A stretch of DNA of 64,000 nucleotides from Hymenobacter sp. DG25B. GTDB taxonomy: Bacteria; Bacteroidota; Bacteroidia; Cytophagales; Hymenobacteraceae. This document shows, in pieces, positions 27,861 to 36,593 of this stretch (its first letter is position 1; every line of letters starts with the position of its first letter). Position numbers and translations under genes: made by a program. Under the pieces are notes generated by a model. The model was not told where the DNA came from and searched no databases. It saw only the letters and a program-made list of their open reading frames with translations. Where the stretch lies: contig NZ_CP010057.1 in NCBI RefSeq assembly GCF_000801315.1, positions 67,152 through 131,151 on the forward strand. The letters run 5' to 3'.

Positions 27861-28492
27861 ATCAGCGAGTCCAGACTGCGGCGGGCGTGGCTCGCGGGCC
27901 CCAGCCGCTGGAACTCGGTCGGGGTGAGGCCGGTCACCTGCCGGAACTGCCGCGAGAGGTGCGCCGGGCTACTGTAACCCAGCTGCTGGGCCACTTCGGC
28001 AATGGGCAGCTCGCCGTAGCCAATCAACTCCTTGGCGCGCTCCACCTTCTGGCGGATGATGAATTTCTCAATCGTGAGGCCTTCGGAAGCGGAGAACAAA
28101 TGGGAAAGGTAGTGGTAGTCCTTGCTCAGGTGCTCCACCAGATAATCCGAGTAATTGAGCAGGCGCGGGCCGGGCGGCGGGTAGTGAATCAGGGCCACCA
28201 GCAGGGTTTTGATGCGGTCCACGAGCTGGTCACGCGGGTCTTCCAGCAACTCAAACCCAGCTTCCTGCAGGCTGGCCCGGATGGCTGCCCAGTCGGGAGC
28301 CGCGCCGTCGGGCGTGGACACGTCGGCCTCGCCCAGCGCCACGCGGTGCACGTGCAGGCCCAGCGCCGTCAGCTCCTCGCGTACCACCCGGATGCACTGC
28401 GGGCACACCATGTTCTTAATCAGCAGCCGGTGCGAACCGGGCGGGGGCAGGACGTGGGCAATGCTGACGTCGGCTTTCATGGGATGCGGCAT
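27857..28492 (-). CDS. AraC-type regulator with metal-binding front domain
   Basis: A 211-residue regulator. Residues 20-85 form an HMA-like unit (HRLLIKNMVCPQCIRVVREE) with Cys30 and Cys33, the CxxC pair that binds Cu(I) in HMA domains. A linker leads to an AraC double helix-turn-helix (about residues 120-200: VERAKELIGYGELPIAEVAQ, LGYSSPAHLSRQFRQVTGLT). This is a direct fusion of a probable Cu(I) sensor to a DNA-binding domain. Its gene abuts the cupredoxin gene by 1 nt and lies in one minus-strand block with copA. It is a prime candidate to control the copper genes here. A homologue lacking the second Cys occurs at 43.5 kb. Confidence 0.8.
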   Translation of the reverse strand: MPHPMKADVSIAHVLPPPGSHRLLIKNMVCPQCIRVVREELTALGLHVHRVALGEADVSTPDGAAPDWAAIRASLQEAGFELLEDPRDQLVDRIKTLLVALIHYPPPGPRLLNYSDYLVEHLSKDYHYLSHLFSASEGLTIEKFIIRQKVERAKELIGYGELPIAEVAQQLGYSSPAHLSRQFRQVTGLTPTEFQRLGPASHARRSLDSLI

Positions 28493-28869
28493 TATTTCAC
28501 CACTAAGCTACCCCGCAGCATGCCCATGCCGCAGGTGAAGGTGAACGTCCCGGCTTCTTTGGGCAGCAGCTCCACCAGCGTGGTTTTGAAAGCGGGCAGG
28601 TCGCGGCGAATGCTGAAATCCGGCATCAGCAGCTCCTCGGAGCAGCTGTTTTCCTCGTCGCGGTAGAAGCTCAACTGCACGGGCTTGCCGCGCTCCACCT
28701 CAATCACGTCGGGCGAGTAGCCGCCCTTGACGGTGATGGCCACCTCCTGCACGCCACTGGACGAAGACACGGCGTTGGCCGTCTGGCGGGCCGAGAAAAA
28801 GAAGTACCACAGCACGAAGCCAGCGAGGGCCAGGCCGATGACGGTTACCATAATGGCGGGCGTATCCAT
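28492..28869 (-). CDS. membrane-anchored cupredoxin-like protein
   Basis: A 125-residue protein with an N-terminal membrane segment (residues 5-26) and one cupredoxin-like beta-sandwich. Candidate ligands are Cys in EENSCSEELLMP, Cys in TFTCGMGM and several Met. The segment GGYSPDVIEVERGKPVQLSF is typical of the fold. It should hold copper at the outer face of the inner membrane and could pass it to or from CopA. It lies between copA (10 bp upstream) and the AraC regulator (1-nt overlap), so all three are co-transcribed. Confidence 0.8.
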   Translation of the reverse strand: MDTPAIMVTVIGLALAGFVLWYFFFSARQTANAVSSSSGVQEVAITVKGGYSPDVIEVERGKPVQLSFYRDEENSCSEELLMPDFSIRRDLPAFKTTLVELLPKEAGTFTFTCGMGMLRGSLVVK

Positions 28870-28879
28870 AGGAGCGGAA

Positions 28880-31147
28880 TTAATGATTGTTGAAGCTGCG
28901 CAGGCGCAGCGAGTTGGTCAGCACCGACACCGAACTGAGGGCCATGGCCCCGGCCGCGAGCATGGGCGAGAGCAGAATGCCGAAGAAGGGGTACAGCAGC
29001 CCGGCCGCCACGGGAATGCCCAGCGTGTTGTAAACGAAGGCAAAAAACAGGTTCTGCTTGATGGTGCGGATGGTCTGGCGGCTCAGCTCGATGGCCGTCA
29101 CCACGCCTCCCAAATCGGAGCGCATCAGCGTGATGCCGGCGGCTTCCATGGCCACGTCGGTGCCCGAACCGATGGCCAGGCCGATGTCGGCCTGGGCCAG
29201 CGCCGGCGCGTCGTTGATGCCGTCGCCGACCATGGCTACGGTGCGGCCCTCGGCCTGCAATTCCTTCACCTTGCCGGCTTTATCAGCGGGCAGCACCTCG
29301 GCGAAGTAGCGCGTGATGCCCACCTGCCCGGCCACCTGGGCGGCCGTTTCGGCATTGTCGCCCGTCATCATCACCACCTCAATGCCCAGCGCCTGGAGCT
29401 TTTTGATGGCCGCGGCCGAGGTGGCGCGCACCGTATCAGCCACGCCAATTAAGCCCACGGCCTGGCCGGCCACGGCAATGTAGAGCACCGTTTTGGCCTG
29501 ACCTAAAAGCTGCTCGGCCTGAGTTATCAGGGTAGGGGATAGGCTTACGCCCTCGTCAGCCAGCAGGCGGCGGTTGCCAATGAGCACGACCTGGCCGTTC
29601 ACAGTGGCGGCTGCTCCTTTGCCCTCCACGGCCCGGAAGCCAGTGGCAGGCAGGTTCGCCCCACCCTGCGCCTCGGCATGGCGCACCACGGCTTCGGCCA
29701 GTGGGTGCTCGCTCTGCCGCTCCACGGCGGCCACTACTTGCAGCAGCTGGCCAGCTTCCTGCCCGGGCAGCGTCCAGAAATCCGTCACGCTGGGCTCGCC
29801 CTTGGTGATGGTGCCCGTTTTATCCAAGAGCACAGTGTTTACCTGATAGGCCTTTTCCAGTGCCTCGGCGTTGCGAATCAGGACGCCATGCTCCGCGCCC
29901 TTGCCCGTGCTCACCATGATGGCCGTGGGCGTGGCCAGGCCCAGCGCGCAGGGGCAGGCAATGATGAGCACCGCCACGAAGTTAACCAGCGCCAGCGGCA
30001 GGCGGGTGCCGGCCGGGGCCAAATCAAACCACAGCACGAACGTGAGAATGGCAATGACCACCACCGTGGGCACGAAGATGGCACTGACCTTGTCGGCCAG
30101 CCGCTGAATGGGGGCGCGGCTGCCCTGGGCATCCTCCACCAGCTTCACTATCTGCGAGAGCATGGTATCGGCTCCCACTTTGGTTACCCGAAAGCGGAAG
30201 GAGCCGGTTTTGTTGAGCGTGGCCCCGAACACGGGGTCGCCCACCTGCTTCTGCACCGGCAGGCTCTCGCCCGTGAGCATGGCTTCGTCGAGCGCCGAGC
30301 TGCCCTCGGTGATGAGGCCGTCGGTGGCCACCTTCTCCCCGGGGCGCACGACTACTAAGTCACCCAGCTGCACCTGCTCGATGGGTACGTCCACCTCCGC
30401 GCCATCGGGCCGCACCACGCGGGCGGTTTTAGCTTGCAGGCCAATGAGGCTGCGCATGGCGGCCGAGGTCTGAGTCTTGGCCCGCAGCTCCAGCACTTTA
30501 CCCAGCAGAATCAGGGCAATGATGGTGGCCGTCGTGTCGTAGTACACCTCGGGCATCAGGCCCCGGCTGGTGAAAAAGCCGGGCACCACCGTAGCGGCCA
30601 GGCTGTAGAGGAAGGCCGCGCCGGTGCCCACGGCAATGAGCGTATCCATGTTGGCGGCCCGGTGCTTGAAGCCGTTCCAGGCCGACACGTAAAACTCGCG
30701 CCCGCAGTAGAGCAGCACGGGCAGCGTGAGCAGCAGCAGGGCGTAGTTGAGCCACTGCATATTGATGCGCTGCATTATCGCTGGCCAGAGCATGAGCATG
30801 CTCAGGGGCATGATGATGAGAGCCAGGCCCACAGCCACCCCGAAGCGGCGCTTGAGCTTCTGGTAAGCCACGGCTTTCTGGCGGTCGATTTCGGCGCTGC
30901 GCTCGGCGGCGCTGGTATCGGGGGCCCGCTCCACCACGCCATAGCCGGCGTTTATAACGGCTTCCTTCAGCGTGGCCGGGGAAGCCTGGGTAGGTACGTA
31001 GTCCACGGTGGCCTTCTCGGTGGCAAAGTTGACCATCGCCCGCTGCACGCCCGGCGTGCGGCTGAGCGACTTCTCCACGAAGGACGCGCACGAGGCGCAG
31101 GTCATGCCTTCGATGTCAAGGGTTTCGGTTTTGGTGACGGGTTCCAT
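28880..31147 (-). CDS. copA: copper-exporting P1B-type ATPase
   Basis: A 755-residue CopA. An N-terminal HMA domain carries GMTCASC (Cys17, Cys20). The CPC ion-binding motif ([12 protein letters not shown]) lies near residue 399, the phosphorylation motif DKTGTITKG near residue 441 and the hinge GDGIND near residue 638. It uses ATP to move Cu(I) from cytosol to periplasm. It leads the operon copA, cupredoxin, AraC-HMA regulator. A copper-cluster motif lies 110-130 bp upstream of its start, followed by a possible -7 box (TTCCTTTG, minus strand, 31214-31221). Intact frame, full length. Confidence 0.95.
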   Translation of the reverse strand: MEPVTKTETLDIEGMTCASCASFVEKSLSRTPGVQRAMVNFATEKATVDYVPTQASPATLKEAVINAGYGVVERAPDTSAAERSAEIDRQKAVAYQKLKRRFGVAVGLALIIMPLSMLMLWPAIMQRINMQWLNYALLLLTLPVLLYCGREFYVSAWNGFKHRAANMDTLIAVGTGAAFLYSLAATVVPGFFTSRGLMPEVYYDTTATIIALILLGKVLELRAKTQTSAAMRSLIGLQAKTARVVRPDGAEVDVPIEQVQLGDLVVVRPGEKVATDGLITEGSSALDEAMLTGESLPVQKQVGDPVFGATLNKTGSFRFRVTKVGADTMLSQIVKLVEDAQGSRAPIQRLADKVSAIFVPTVVVIAILTFVLWFDLAPAGTRLPLALVNFVAVLIIACPCALGLATPTAIMVSTGKGAEHGVLIRNAEALEKAYQVNTVLLDKTGTITKGEPSVTDFWTLPGQEAGQLLQVVAAVERQSEHPLAEAVVRHAEAQGGANLPATGFRAVEGKGAAATVNGQVVLIGNRRLLADEGVSLSPTLITQAEQLLGQAKTVLYIAVAGQAVGLIGVADTVRATSAAAIKKLQALGIEVVMMTGDNAETAAQVAGQVGITRYFAEVLPADKAGKVKELQAEGRTVAMVGDGINDAPALAQADIGLAIGSGTDVAMEAAGITLMRSDLGGVVTAIELSRQTIRTIKQNLFFAFVYNTLGIPVAAGLLYPFFGILLSPMLAAGAMALSSVSVLTNSLRLRSFNNH

Positions 31148-31256
31148 AAAGAGCAGCGTAATAAGCGTTTTCTGAGCAGGTTAGCGCATTAGCGCAGGCC
31201 CATAATCACGCTACAAAGGAACGGCTGTCAGCGGGCGAAGTTGGTACTAAATACCG

Positions 31257-31276
31257 CCGCAGAATTGCATAATTTG
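31257..31276 (-). promoter_or_regulatory. copper-cluster motif, site 2
   Basis: Read toward copA the sequence is CAAATTATGCAATTCTGCGG, sharing AAATTATGCAA and the following TCTGCG with site 1. It is about 40 bp upstream of a TTCCTTTG -7-like box. Confidence 0.6.
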
Positions 31277-31366
31277 ACGGGTGCACCCACACCTTATTTG
31301 TCATTTAGGGGGCATTACTGGCTTACCTTGTTACGTTTCTTCCTTGCTCATCTAAATCACAGTAAC

Positions 31367-33034
31367 ATGCTGAAAAGCTTAGCCCTACCCTCCCAAGGAG
31401 TAAAGAATATACGGTATGTTACTTTGAACCCCCGGTTTAGTGATGACTATTGGCTGCAAATCAGCAAACTGGTTCGGTTCGAATACGGGGTAGGCAAGCT
31501 CACTGACCCAGCGGTTGTCCGTCAGGCACTGGATGATATCTATGCTCTGCTCGTTGAAAATTTCGAACGGGTTGCAACCGCGTCTTCAAGTGTTGGCTTC
31601 CTCATGTTTGTGCATCGAATGCATGAATCATCTGTCCTAATCTCCAATCTGTTTCACAGTGGGAGTACAGAGATTGAAGCCCAACTATCGGCTCAGGACT
31701 TAAAAGAGCTTCCCAATACCCGTCGGGTGCTTAAGCTGATAATGGAAGCAGTGTTGAAGGAGCAGTTTGCGGAAGACATTAACGAACAGGTCGTGGGTGA
31801 AGCCCTTGTGAACCCGCAAAATGTAGCGCGATTAGAGGAACTACTGTACTTAGGTGGCCATGCGTTGGAGATAAAAGAGTACATCAACATCTGCTCGCTG
31901 TATGAGAAATCAGTGGCTTTGCAGTCAAGCTGGAAAAACCGCTTGGTTATCTTGCTGAAAAGCCCTTACAATCACGTTTTTGACACCGTGCAGCGGGATA
32001 TAGCCAGCTACCGCAACAATGCATATGAAGGGATTAACGAGGAGCTTGACGATTCGCTTCAGGCCAATTTTGGTAGTAACCTCACCCACTTTCTTCAGGG
32101 CCTCCCCGGTCTGGGCACGTTTATCGTTCCTCGTGAGCAGTGGATTGAGGAACAAGTAGCAGCTGATAAGCAAGATGATGCCCGCCCTTTCTATGCCGGA
32201 CTGACTTTAACCGCTGCTAACAAGATGGCACTGGCTGACTCCTTTCAGAAGATGCAAAGCAATACTCGCCTCATCTACCGGCCCATCATTGAATTTCAAG
32301 ATAAAACCGGTAATCCTTACTGGATAGTAGGCTCTGGCAAAGCTTATGAGAGCATGCACGCGCTTCAAACAAACGCCTTGTTGTGGGGGCACTTGCCTAA
32401 TGAATGGAAGACCAACGCAGCGATGCGCGAATTCGCCAAAGGCCTCGAATCGCGCCGGGAGAACCTCATGATTGACCAAATTGCGGGTATCCTGGTCGAA
32501 CGCGGTGTGCCGCACGACACTAATTTGAAGCGCCTGCTTAATCTCAAAGGACAAGCGTTCAATATCGCTACCACCGGATTGGGAGAAATCGACATCATTT
32601 TTCTTAATGAAGCCGATAAGGTGATTTACGTCGGTGAGTGCAAAAACAACCGTCCCCGATTTGATGTGTTCTACTGGAAGGGCGAGCAGCGGCAATTTGC
32701 GGAAGGCTACGAAACCAAACTAGCGCGAAAGCACGCCTGGGTGAGCGAGCATAAGCAGCAAGTACAAGACCATTTCAATCACAAATTCAACACTGAATTT
32801 GACTTTTCGGATTGGACGGTCCAGGCCGTGTTCTTCTTGATGACCGCATCCATCTACAAGTACGACGGCGCTTTCCTGGTATTGACAGTGAAGGATATTA
32901 GCGAATTTCTGGACAACGGATTTCAATACCGTTATCCATTCCTTGAATTTCGGCGCAAGGACCGGACTACTTATGAAGTACATTATCCGTACTTCAAAAA
33001 CCTGCATCGCATGGCGGAGGAAGGCATTATTTAA
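31367..33034 (+). CDS. PD-(D/E)XK nuclease-like protein
   Basis: A 555-residue protein. The C-terminal third carries a PD-(D/E)XK nuclease pattern: Asp409 in GEIDIIFLNEADK and Glu424-Cys-Lys426 in VIYVGECKNN. The N-terminal 380 residues are mostly helical and unrecognised. No membrane segment is evident. The gene is the most AT-rich stretch around, between copA and a metal-binding gene block, which suggests recent acquisition. The ATG at 31367 (MLKSLALPSQG) was preferred to one 126 nt upstream because that region contains the copper-cluster motif. A nucleic-acid-cleaving defence role is plausible but unproven. Confidence 0.65.
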   Translation: MLKSLALPSQGVKNIRYVTLNPRFSDDYWLQISKLVRFEYGVGKLTDPAVVRQALDDIYALLVENFERVATASSSVGFLMFVHRMHESSVLISNLFHSGSTEIEAQLSAQDLKELPNTRRVLKLIMEAVLKEQFAEDINEQVVGEALVNPQNVARLEELLYLGGHALEIKEYINICSLYEKSVALQSSWKNRLVILLKSPYNHVFDTVQRDIASYRNNAYEGINEELDDSLQANFGSNLTHFLQGLPGLGTFIVPREQWIEEQVAADKQDDARPFYAGLTLTAANKMALADSFQKMQSNTRLIYRPIIEFQDKTGNPYWIVGSGKAYESMHALQTNALLWGHLPNEWKTNAAMREFAKGLESRRENLMIDQIAGILVERGVPHDTNLKRLLNLKGQAFNIATTGLGEIDIIFLNEADKVIYVGECKNNRPRFDVFYWKGEQRQFAEGYETKLARKHAWVSEHKQQVQDHFNHKFNTEFDFSDWTVQAVFFLMTASIYKYDGAFLVLTVKDISEFLDNGFQYRYPFLEFRRKDRTTYEVHYPYFKNLHRMAEEGII

Positions 33035-33130
33035 TCCGCGGGTGGGCCGACAAACTACAGAAAGAATATGTCTGTACACCTGCCAGACTCACCTTCTCGC
33101 CATTTGTATCCTTATAAAATCACGCGCCAC

Positions 33131-33145
33131 ACTTGCATAATTTTG
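33131..33145 (-). promoter_or_regulatory. copper-cluster motif, site 3
   Basis: The minus strand reads CAAAATTATGCAAGT, matching the core AAATTATGCAAGT of sites 1, 4 and 5. It is inverted relative to the downstream metal-binding gene and 190 bp from it. The plus strand also reads TAATTTTG here, a -7-like box. Confidence 0.45.
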
Positions 33146-33310
33146 CTCAGTTTTACGGTTCGCTGCTCACGGCATATACCCACTGATGGCCTTGAACTGC
33201 TCATCTAGGCCTTTTTACCGTTTCACTCCAAATGCTTCCATACTGCTGACGGAACCCTTTCGCGGCCTTGCGGGTAGATAAGCAGTCCTACTCCTTACCG
33301 GAGATAAGTC

Positions 33311-33318
33311 TAATTTTG
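33311..33318 (+). promoter_or_regulatory. -7 box of the His-rich protein gene
   Basis: TAATTTTG is an exact match to TAnnTTTG and ends 19 nt before the ATG at 33338. Confidence 0.55.
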
Positions 33319-33337
33319 CGGTTGCTTAGCGCCCGTT

Positions 33338-33811
33338 ATGTTCCGTAGCCTGTTCCCTTTCCGCCGTTTGCTGGCGACGAGCTTCCTGCTCGTCTTCGTC
33401 AACGTGTTCGTGGGGCAGTGCTGGTGCGCGACCGTAAACCCGGCGTCGGCAGCTCCTCAGCTGGCGGCCATGGGCCACCACGAAACGGAGAAGCCCGCGC
33501 ATCCGGGCTGCCACGGCCACGGCGCAGTAGCCGAGCATCACGGCAAGCACGACGGCCACCCGAGCAAGTCGACCCGCAACCATGACTGCTGCAAGGACAA
33601 ATCGGCTTCGCTACTTTCGTCGCTGACTTCGCCGGCGCAGAAGCAACTGCTGGTGCCCGTTCCGGCGCTGCTGCCCGAAGCCATGGATTTTCACTTCCGG
33701 CCCTCCGCCGGCAAGTGGGACCGTACTTGCGCGGTCACGCTGGTGCCCAGAGAGCACCTACCGCCCAAAATACCTGACATCCGCATTTTCATCCAGTCGC
33801 TGACTGTCTGA
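33338..33811 (+). CDS. His-rich exported protein
   Basis: A 157-residue protein with an N-terminal hydrophobic signal (about residues 10-28) and a His-rich middle (GHHETEKPAHPGCHGHG, then EHHGKHDGH, then NHDCCKD). The His/Cys pattern suggests periplasmic metal binding, probably copper, zinc or a related ion. No family recognised. It opens a plus-strand run of metal genes and is closed by a hairpin terminator. The start follows an exact -7 box. Confidence 0.68.
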   Translation: MFRSLFPFRRLLATSFLLVFVNVFVGQCWCATVNPASAAPQLAAMGHHETEKPAHPGCHGHGAVAEHHGKHDGHPSKSTRNHDCCKDKSASLLSSLTSPAQKQLLVPVPALLPEAMDFHFRPSAGKWDRTCAVTLVPREHLPPKIPDIRIFIQSLTV

Positions 33812-33828
33812 TTCTTCCGACGCGCTAA

Positions 33829-33875
33829 GGCTCGCGCCGGCATAGCTACGCTATGTCCGGGGCGGGCCTTTTCGT
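33829..33875 (+). terminator. hairpin terminator
   Basis: A long imperfect stem (GGCTCGCGCCGGCATAG paired with CTATGTCCGGGGCGGGCC) is followed by TTTT. It lies 18 nt after the His-rich gene. Confidence 0.7.
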
Positions 33876-33940
33876 TTGCTCGCCCGCGTGGCTAGGCCAC
33901 GCCCCCCTTCCCCCATTTTCCTGGTTTTCCCTCCCCCGCA

Positions 33941-34072
33941 ATGAAGAGTTGCTGCCAGGAGGCCAGCGCGCCGCCCCCCCGTGGGCCGGGCCGTCGCTGG
34001 CTGTCCTACCTGCTCTACGCCGCGCTGGCTGCCGCGCTGGGCTTCGTGCTCTGGCAGCAGTGGCAGGCGTAG
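33941..34072 (+). CDS. 43-residue small membrane protein
   Basis: A short gene of 43 codons plus stop. The protein starts MKSCCQEASAP, has an Arg/Pro-rich hinge and then one membrane segment (about residues 20-38, LSYLLYAALAAALGFVLWQQ). The vicinal Cys pair at residues 4-5 would lie on the cytoplasmic side if the basic hinge stays inside. It follows a C/T-rich leader (ccctcccccgca) and precedes an HMBD lipoprotein gene by 50 bp. Predicted from composition, leader and context; a copper-related role is inference. Confidence 0.55.
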   Translation: MKSCCQEASAPPPRGPGRRWLSYLLYAALAAALGFVLWQQWQA

Positions 34073-34122
34073 GCCCCAACGGCCCTTTCAAGGGCCGCAT
34101 TTCCCATCCATTCCCCGTTCTC

Positions 34123-35070
34123 ATGAACCGTTTCCTTGTTCCGCTGCTGGCCGCTGCCAGCGTTTTCACTGTTGCCAGCTGCTCCTCAGATTCGTCCAGC
34201 AGCAGCGCCACCAACACCGTTACCACGCCCACCGGCACCGCCCCCGACAGTACGGCCGCGCACGCCGGGGGCCATACCTACGCCTGCCCTATGCACCCGG
34301 AGGTGACCAGCACCAAGCCCGGCGAGAAGTGCCCCAAGTGCGGCATGGAGCTGGTCCACAACGACCAGGTGAGCAACGGCAAGAGCTACCAGATGCAGTT
34401 CGAGCCCAAGCCCATGCAGCTGGTGGCCGGCCAGCCCGCCACGCTCACCTACACCCCGCAGGAAATCGGCAACGAGAAAGCGCCGGTGCCGCTGGCGGTG
34501 GTGCATGAGAAGAAAATCCACCTCATCATCGTCCGCAAGGACCTGTCGGTGTTCGACCACGAGCACCCCGAGTTCACGGCCGATGGCAACTACAAAGTCC
34601 CGTTCACCTTCCCCAAAGGCGGTGATTACGTGCTGTTTCAGGACTACACGCCCGATGGCAGCGGCCATCAGCTCGGCCGCCAGGTAGTGAGCGTGCAGGG
34701 CCCCAAGTACACGCCCGTCAAGTTCAGCAAGGACCAGATGCAGTGGAGCAAGGATGGCTACCAGGCCACCCTCGCCTTTGACAAGGAGCTGAAAGTTGGG
34801 CAGCTGCTGGGCATGAAAATCACGCTCAGCAAGAATGGTCAGCCGGTGACGGACCTCGACAAGTACCTCGGGGCGCTGGGCCACGTGGTGGTCATCAGCG
34901 AGGACACCGAGCGCTACCTGCACGTGCACCCCAACGAACAGGCCGACAAGGGCCCGGTCATCGGCTTCAACACCAACTTCGAAAAGCCCGGCCTGTACCG
35001 TGTGTTCCTGCAATTCAACCACGGCGGGCAGATTCACACCAGTGACTTCACCATCAACGTGAAGGCCTAG
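34123..35070 (+). CDS. lipoprotein with heavy-metal-binding domain
   Basis: A 315-residue lipoprotein (signal ending ASC) with a Ser/Thr-rich linker and an HMBD zinc-ribbon-like unit (YACPMHPEVTSTKPGEKCPK, then CGMEL) at about residues 50-75. The remaining 240 residues are strand-rich and unnamed here, with His clusters such as FDHEHPEF and LHVHPNEQ. HMBD units occur at the start of RND adaptor proteins and in copper proteins. It probably binds metal in the envelope for the efflux system encoded downstream. The ATG at 34123 gives a proper lipoprotein signal. Confidence 0.78.
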   Translation: MNRFLVPLLAAASVFTVASCSSDSSSSSATNTVTTPTGTAPDSTAAHAGGHTYACPMHPEVTSTKPGEKCPKCGMELVHNDQVSNGKSYQMQFEPKPMQLVAGQPATLTYTPQEIGNEKAPVPLAVVHEKKIHLIIVRKDLSVFDHEHPEFTADGNYKVPFTFPKGGDYVLFQDYTPDGSGHQLGRQVVSVQGPKYTPVKFSKDQMQWSKDGYQATLAFDKELKVGQLLGMKITLSKNGQPVTDLDKYLGALGHVVVISEDTERYLHVHPNEQADKGPVIGFNTNFEKPGLYRVFLQFNHGGQIHTSDFTINVKA

Positions 35071-35120
35071 CCCGCACCTCAGCACCTCATTTTTTCACTT
35101 TCAATTCCCAACCCAAACCC

Positions 35121-35945
35121 ATGAAAAAGTCCGCGTTTTTACTCGCCGCCCTCTGTTCGGGTACCTTGCTGCTGGGCAGCTGCAACTCCGATAAGTCGGC
35201 CGACGCCACGGCCACTGCAACGACTTCGGCCACGGCCGATACCACCGCCGCGGCCGGCGACATGGCCGGCATGGACCACTCGAAAATGGCGGACGGTGCC
35301 GCCGGCACTTCGCCCCTGGTGGCGTCGATGAACGAGATGATGGCCAAGATGGACGCCATGAAGCCCAAGGGCAACACCGACCACGACTTTGCCCACATGA
35401 TGCTGGAGCACCACAAGGGGGCTATTGCCATGGCCGACATCGAGCTGCGCGACGGCAAGGATGCCACCATGCGCCAGCTGGCCGAGAAAATCAAGGCCGA
35501 CCAGCAGAAGGAAATCGGTGAGTTGGAGCCCATTGCCGAGCGCCTCGACTCGGCCCCGACCAACTACAAGCCGCAGGACCCGGCCGACCCCTTCACGGCC
35601 CAGATGAAGACGTCGATGGACCATATGATGAAAAATATGCCCGCGACGGTGGCCGACCCGGACATGAACTTCAACATGCTCATGACCGTGCACCACCAGA
35701 GTGCAATGGACATGGCCGAAGCCGAGCTGGCTCACGGCAAGGACACCAAGCTCAAGGAGATGGCGCAAATGATGATTGACGCCCAGAAAAAGGAGATTGA
35801 GCAATTCAAAGCCTGGCACGCCAAAAACGCCGGCAAAATGCAGTCGGCCGGCGCGGCCTACGTGTGCCCGATGAATGACGGCGGCCAGAGCAATGCCCCC
35901 GGCAAGTGCCCGAAATGCGGCATGGACCTGGAGAAAAAAGCGTAG
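35121..35945 (+). CDS. DUF305 lipoprotein with C-terminal HMBD
   Basis: A 274-residue lipoprotein (signal ending LLGSC) with a Thr/Ala-rich linker containing MAGMDHSKM. Two DUF305 repeats follow (HMMLEHHKGAIAMADIEL and LMTVHHQSAMDMAEAEL), and the C-terminus has an HMBD unit (YVCPMNDGGQSNAPGKCPKC, then GMDL). Combining DUF305 and HMBD in one protein concentrates Met, His and Cys ligands. A periplasmic copper- or silver-binding role is likely. It is the second of three HMBD genes in a row. Confidence 0.8.
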   Translation: MKKSAFLLAALCSGTLLLGSCNSDKSADATATATTSATADTTAAAGDMAGMDHSKMADGAAGTSPLVASMNEMMAKMDAMKPKGNTDHDFAHMMLEHHKGAIAMADIELRDGKDATMRQLAEKIKADQQKEIGELEPIAERLDSAPTNYKPQDPADPFTAQMKTSMDHMMKNMPATVADPDMNFNMLMTVHHQSAMDMAEAELAHGKDTKLKEMAQMMIDAQKKEIEQFKAWHAKNAGKMQSAGAAYVCPMNDGGQSNAPGKCPKCGMDLEKKA

Positions 35946-35979
35946 CCCATCCCTTTCGACCCTGCTTTTTAACCGCCCC

Positions 35980-36507
35980 ATGAAAATGATTCGCCCCTTC
36001 CTCGCCGCCGTGGCCCTGCTGGCCGCCGCGCCCCTCGCCCACGCCCAGCACGCTGAAATGGCGGCGGGCGAAACCCACGCCCACGTGGCCCCCCACGGCG
36101 GCGTGGTGCGCTCGGCCAGCCCCTACCACCTGGAGCTGGTGGCCCAACCTACCGAACTGGCTTTCTACCTGCTGGGAGCCAAGATGAGCGCCGTGCCCAA
36201 CAAGGGCATGAGCGGCTCGGTGCTGGTGCAGCTGAGCACCAACGCCACCGTGACCGTGCCGCTGGCCCTGGCCGGCGATGACCACCTCACGGCCAGGCTA
36301 CCCGCCGGGGCCAAGGTGCGCACCGCCATCGTGACGCTGAACACGGCCGACGGCAAAGCCCTGACCGTGCGCTTCGACAAGCTGGACGAGGCCCACGCCC
36401 ACAAAGCCGTGGGCGCGGCCTTCACTTGCCCCATGCACCCGGAAGTGGCCGCCGCCGAGCCGGGCAAATGCCCGAAGTGCGGCATGGCGCTGGTCAAAAA
36501 ATCCTAG
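35980..36507 (+). CDS. exported HMBD protein
   Basis: A 175-residue protein with a signal peptide (cleavage near AHAQ), a His-rich start (HAHVAPHGG), a strand-rich body and a C-terminal HMBD unit (FTCPMHPEVAAAEPGKCPKC, then GMAL). It probably captures metal in the periplasm for the RND system encoded next. The start at 35980 gives the only credible signal peptide in the frame. Confidence 0.75.
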   Translation: MKMIRPFLAAVALLAAAPLAHAQHAEMAAGETHAHVAPHGGVVRSASPYHLELVAQPTELAFYLLGAKMSAVPNKGMSGSVLVQLSTNATVTVPLALAGDDHLTARLPAGAKVRTAIVTLNTADGKALTVRFDKLDEAHAHKAVGAAFTCPMHPEVAAAEPGKCPKCGMALVKKS

Positions 36508-36593
36508 CTGCCGGCGGTCCGTTTCCGGGCCACCCTTCGTGTACAGCTCCCTTCCGTCGGCTGCTGCCGGCGGAGGGGCCAGCGGCCTAACCA

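Larger units (their letters stand above)
33035..33337. other. intergenic region with candidate regulatory sites
   Basis: About 300 bp without a gene. It holds a copy of the copper-cluster motif in opposite orientation at 33131-33145 and a -7 box TAATTTTG at 33311-33318, 19 nt before the next start codon. No other structure stood out. Confidence 0.6.

Noticed and set aside
34081..34096. Short hairpin GGCCCTTTCAAGGGCC before the HMBD lipoprotein gene
   Set aside because: Only 7 bp with a 2-nt loop and no T-run, so it is too weak to call a terminator.
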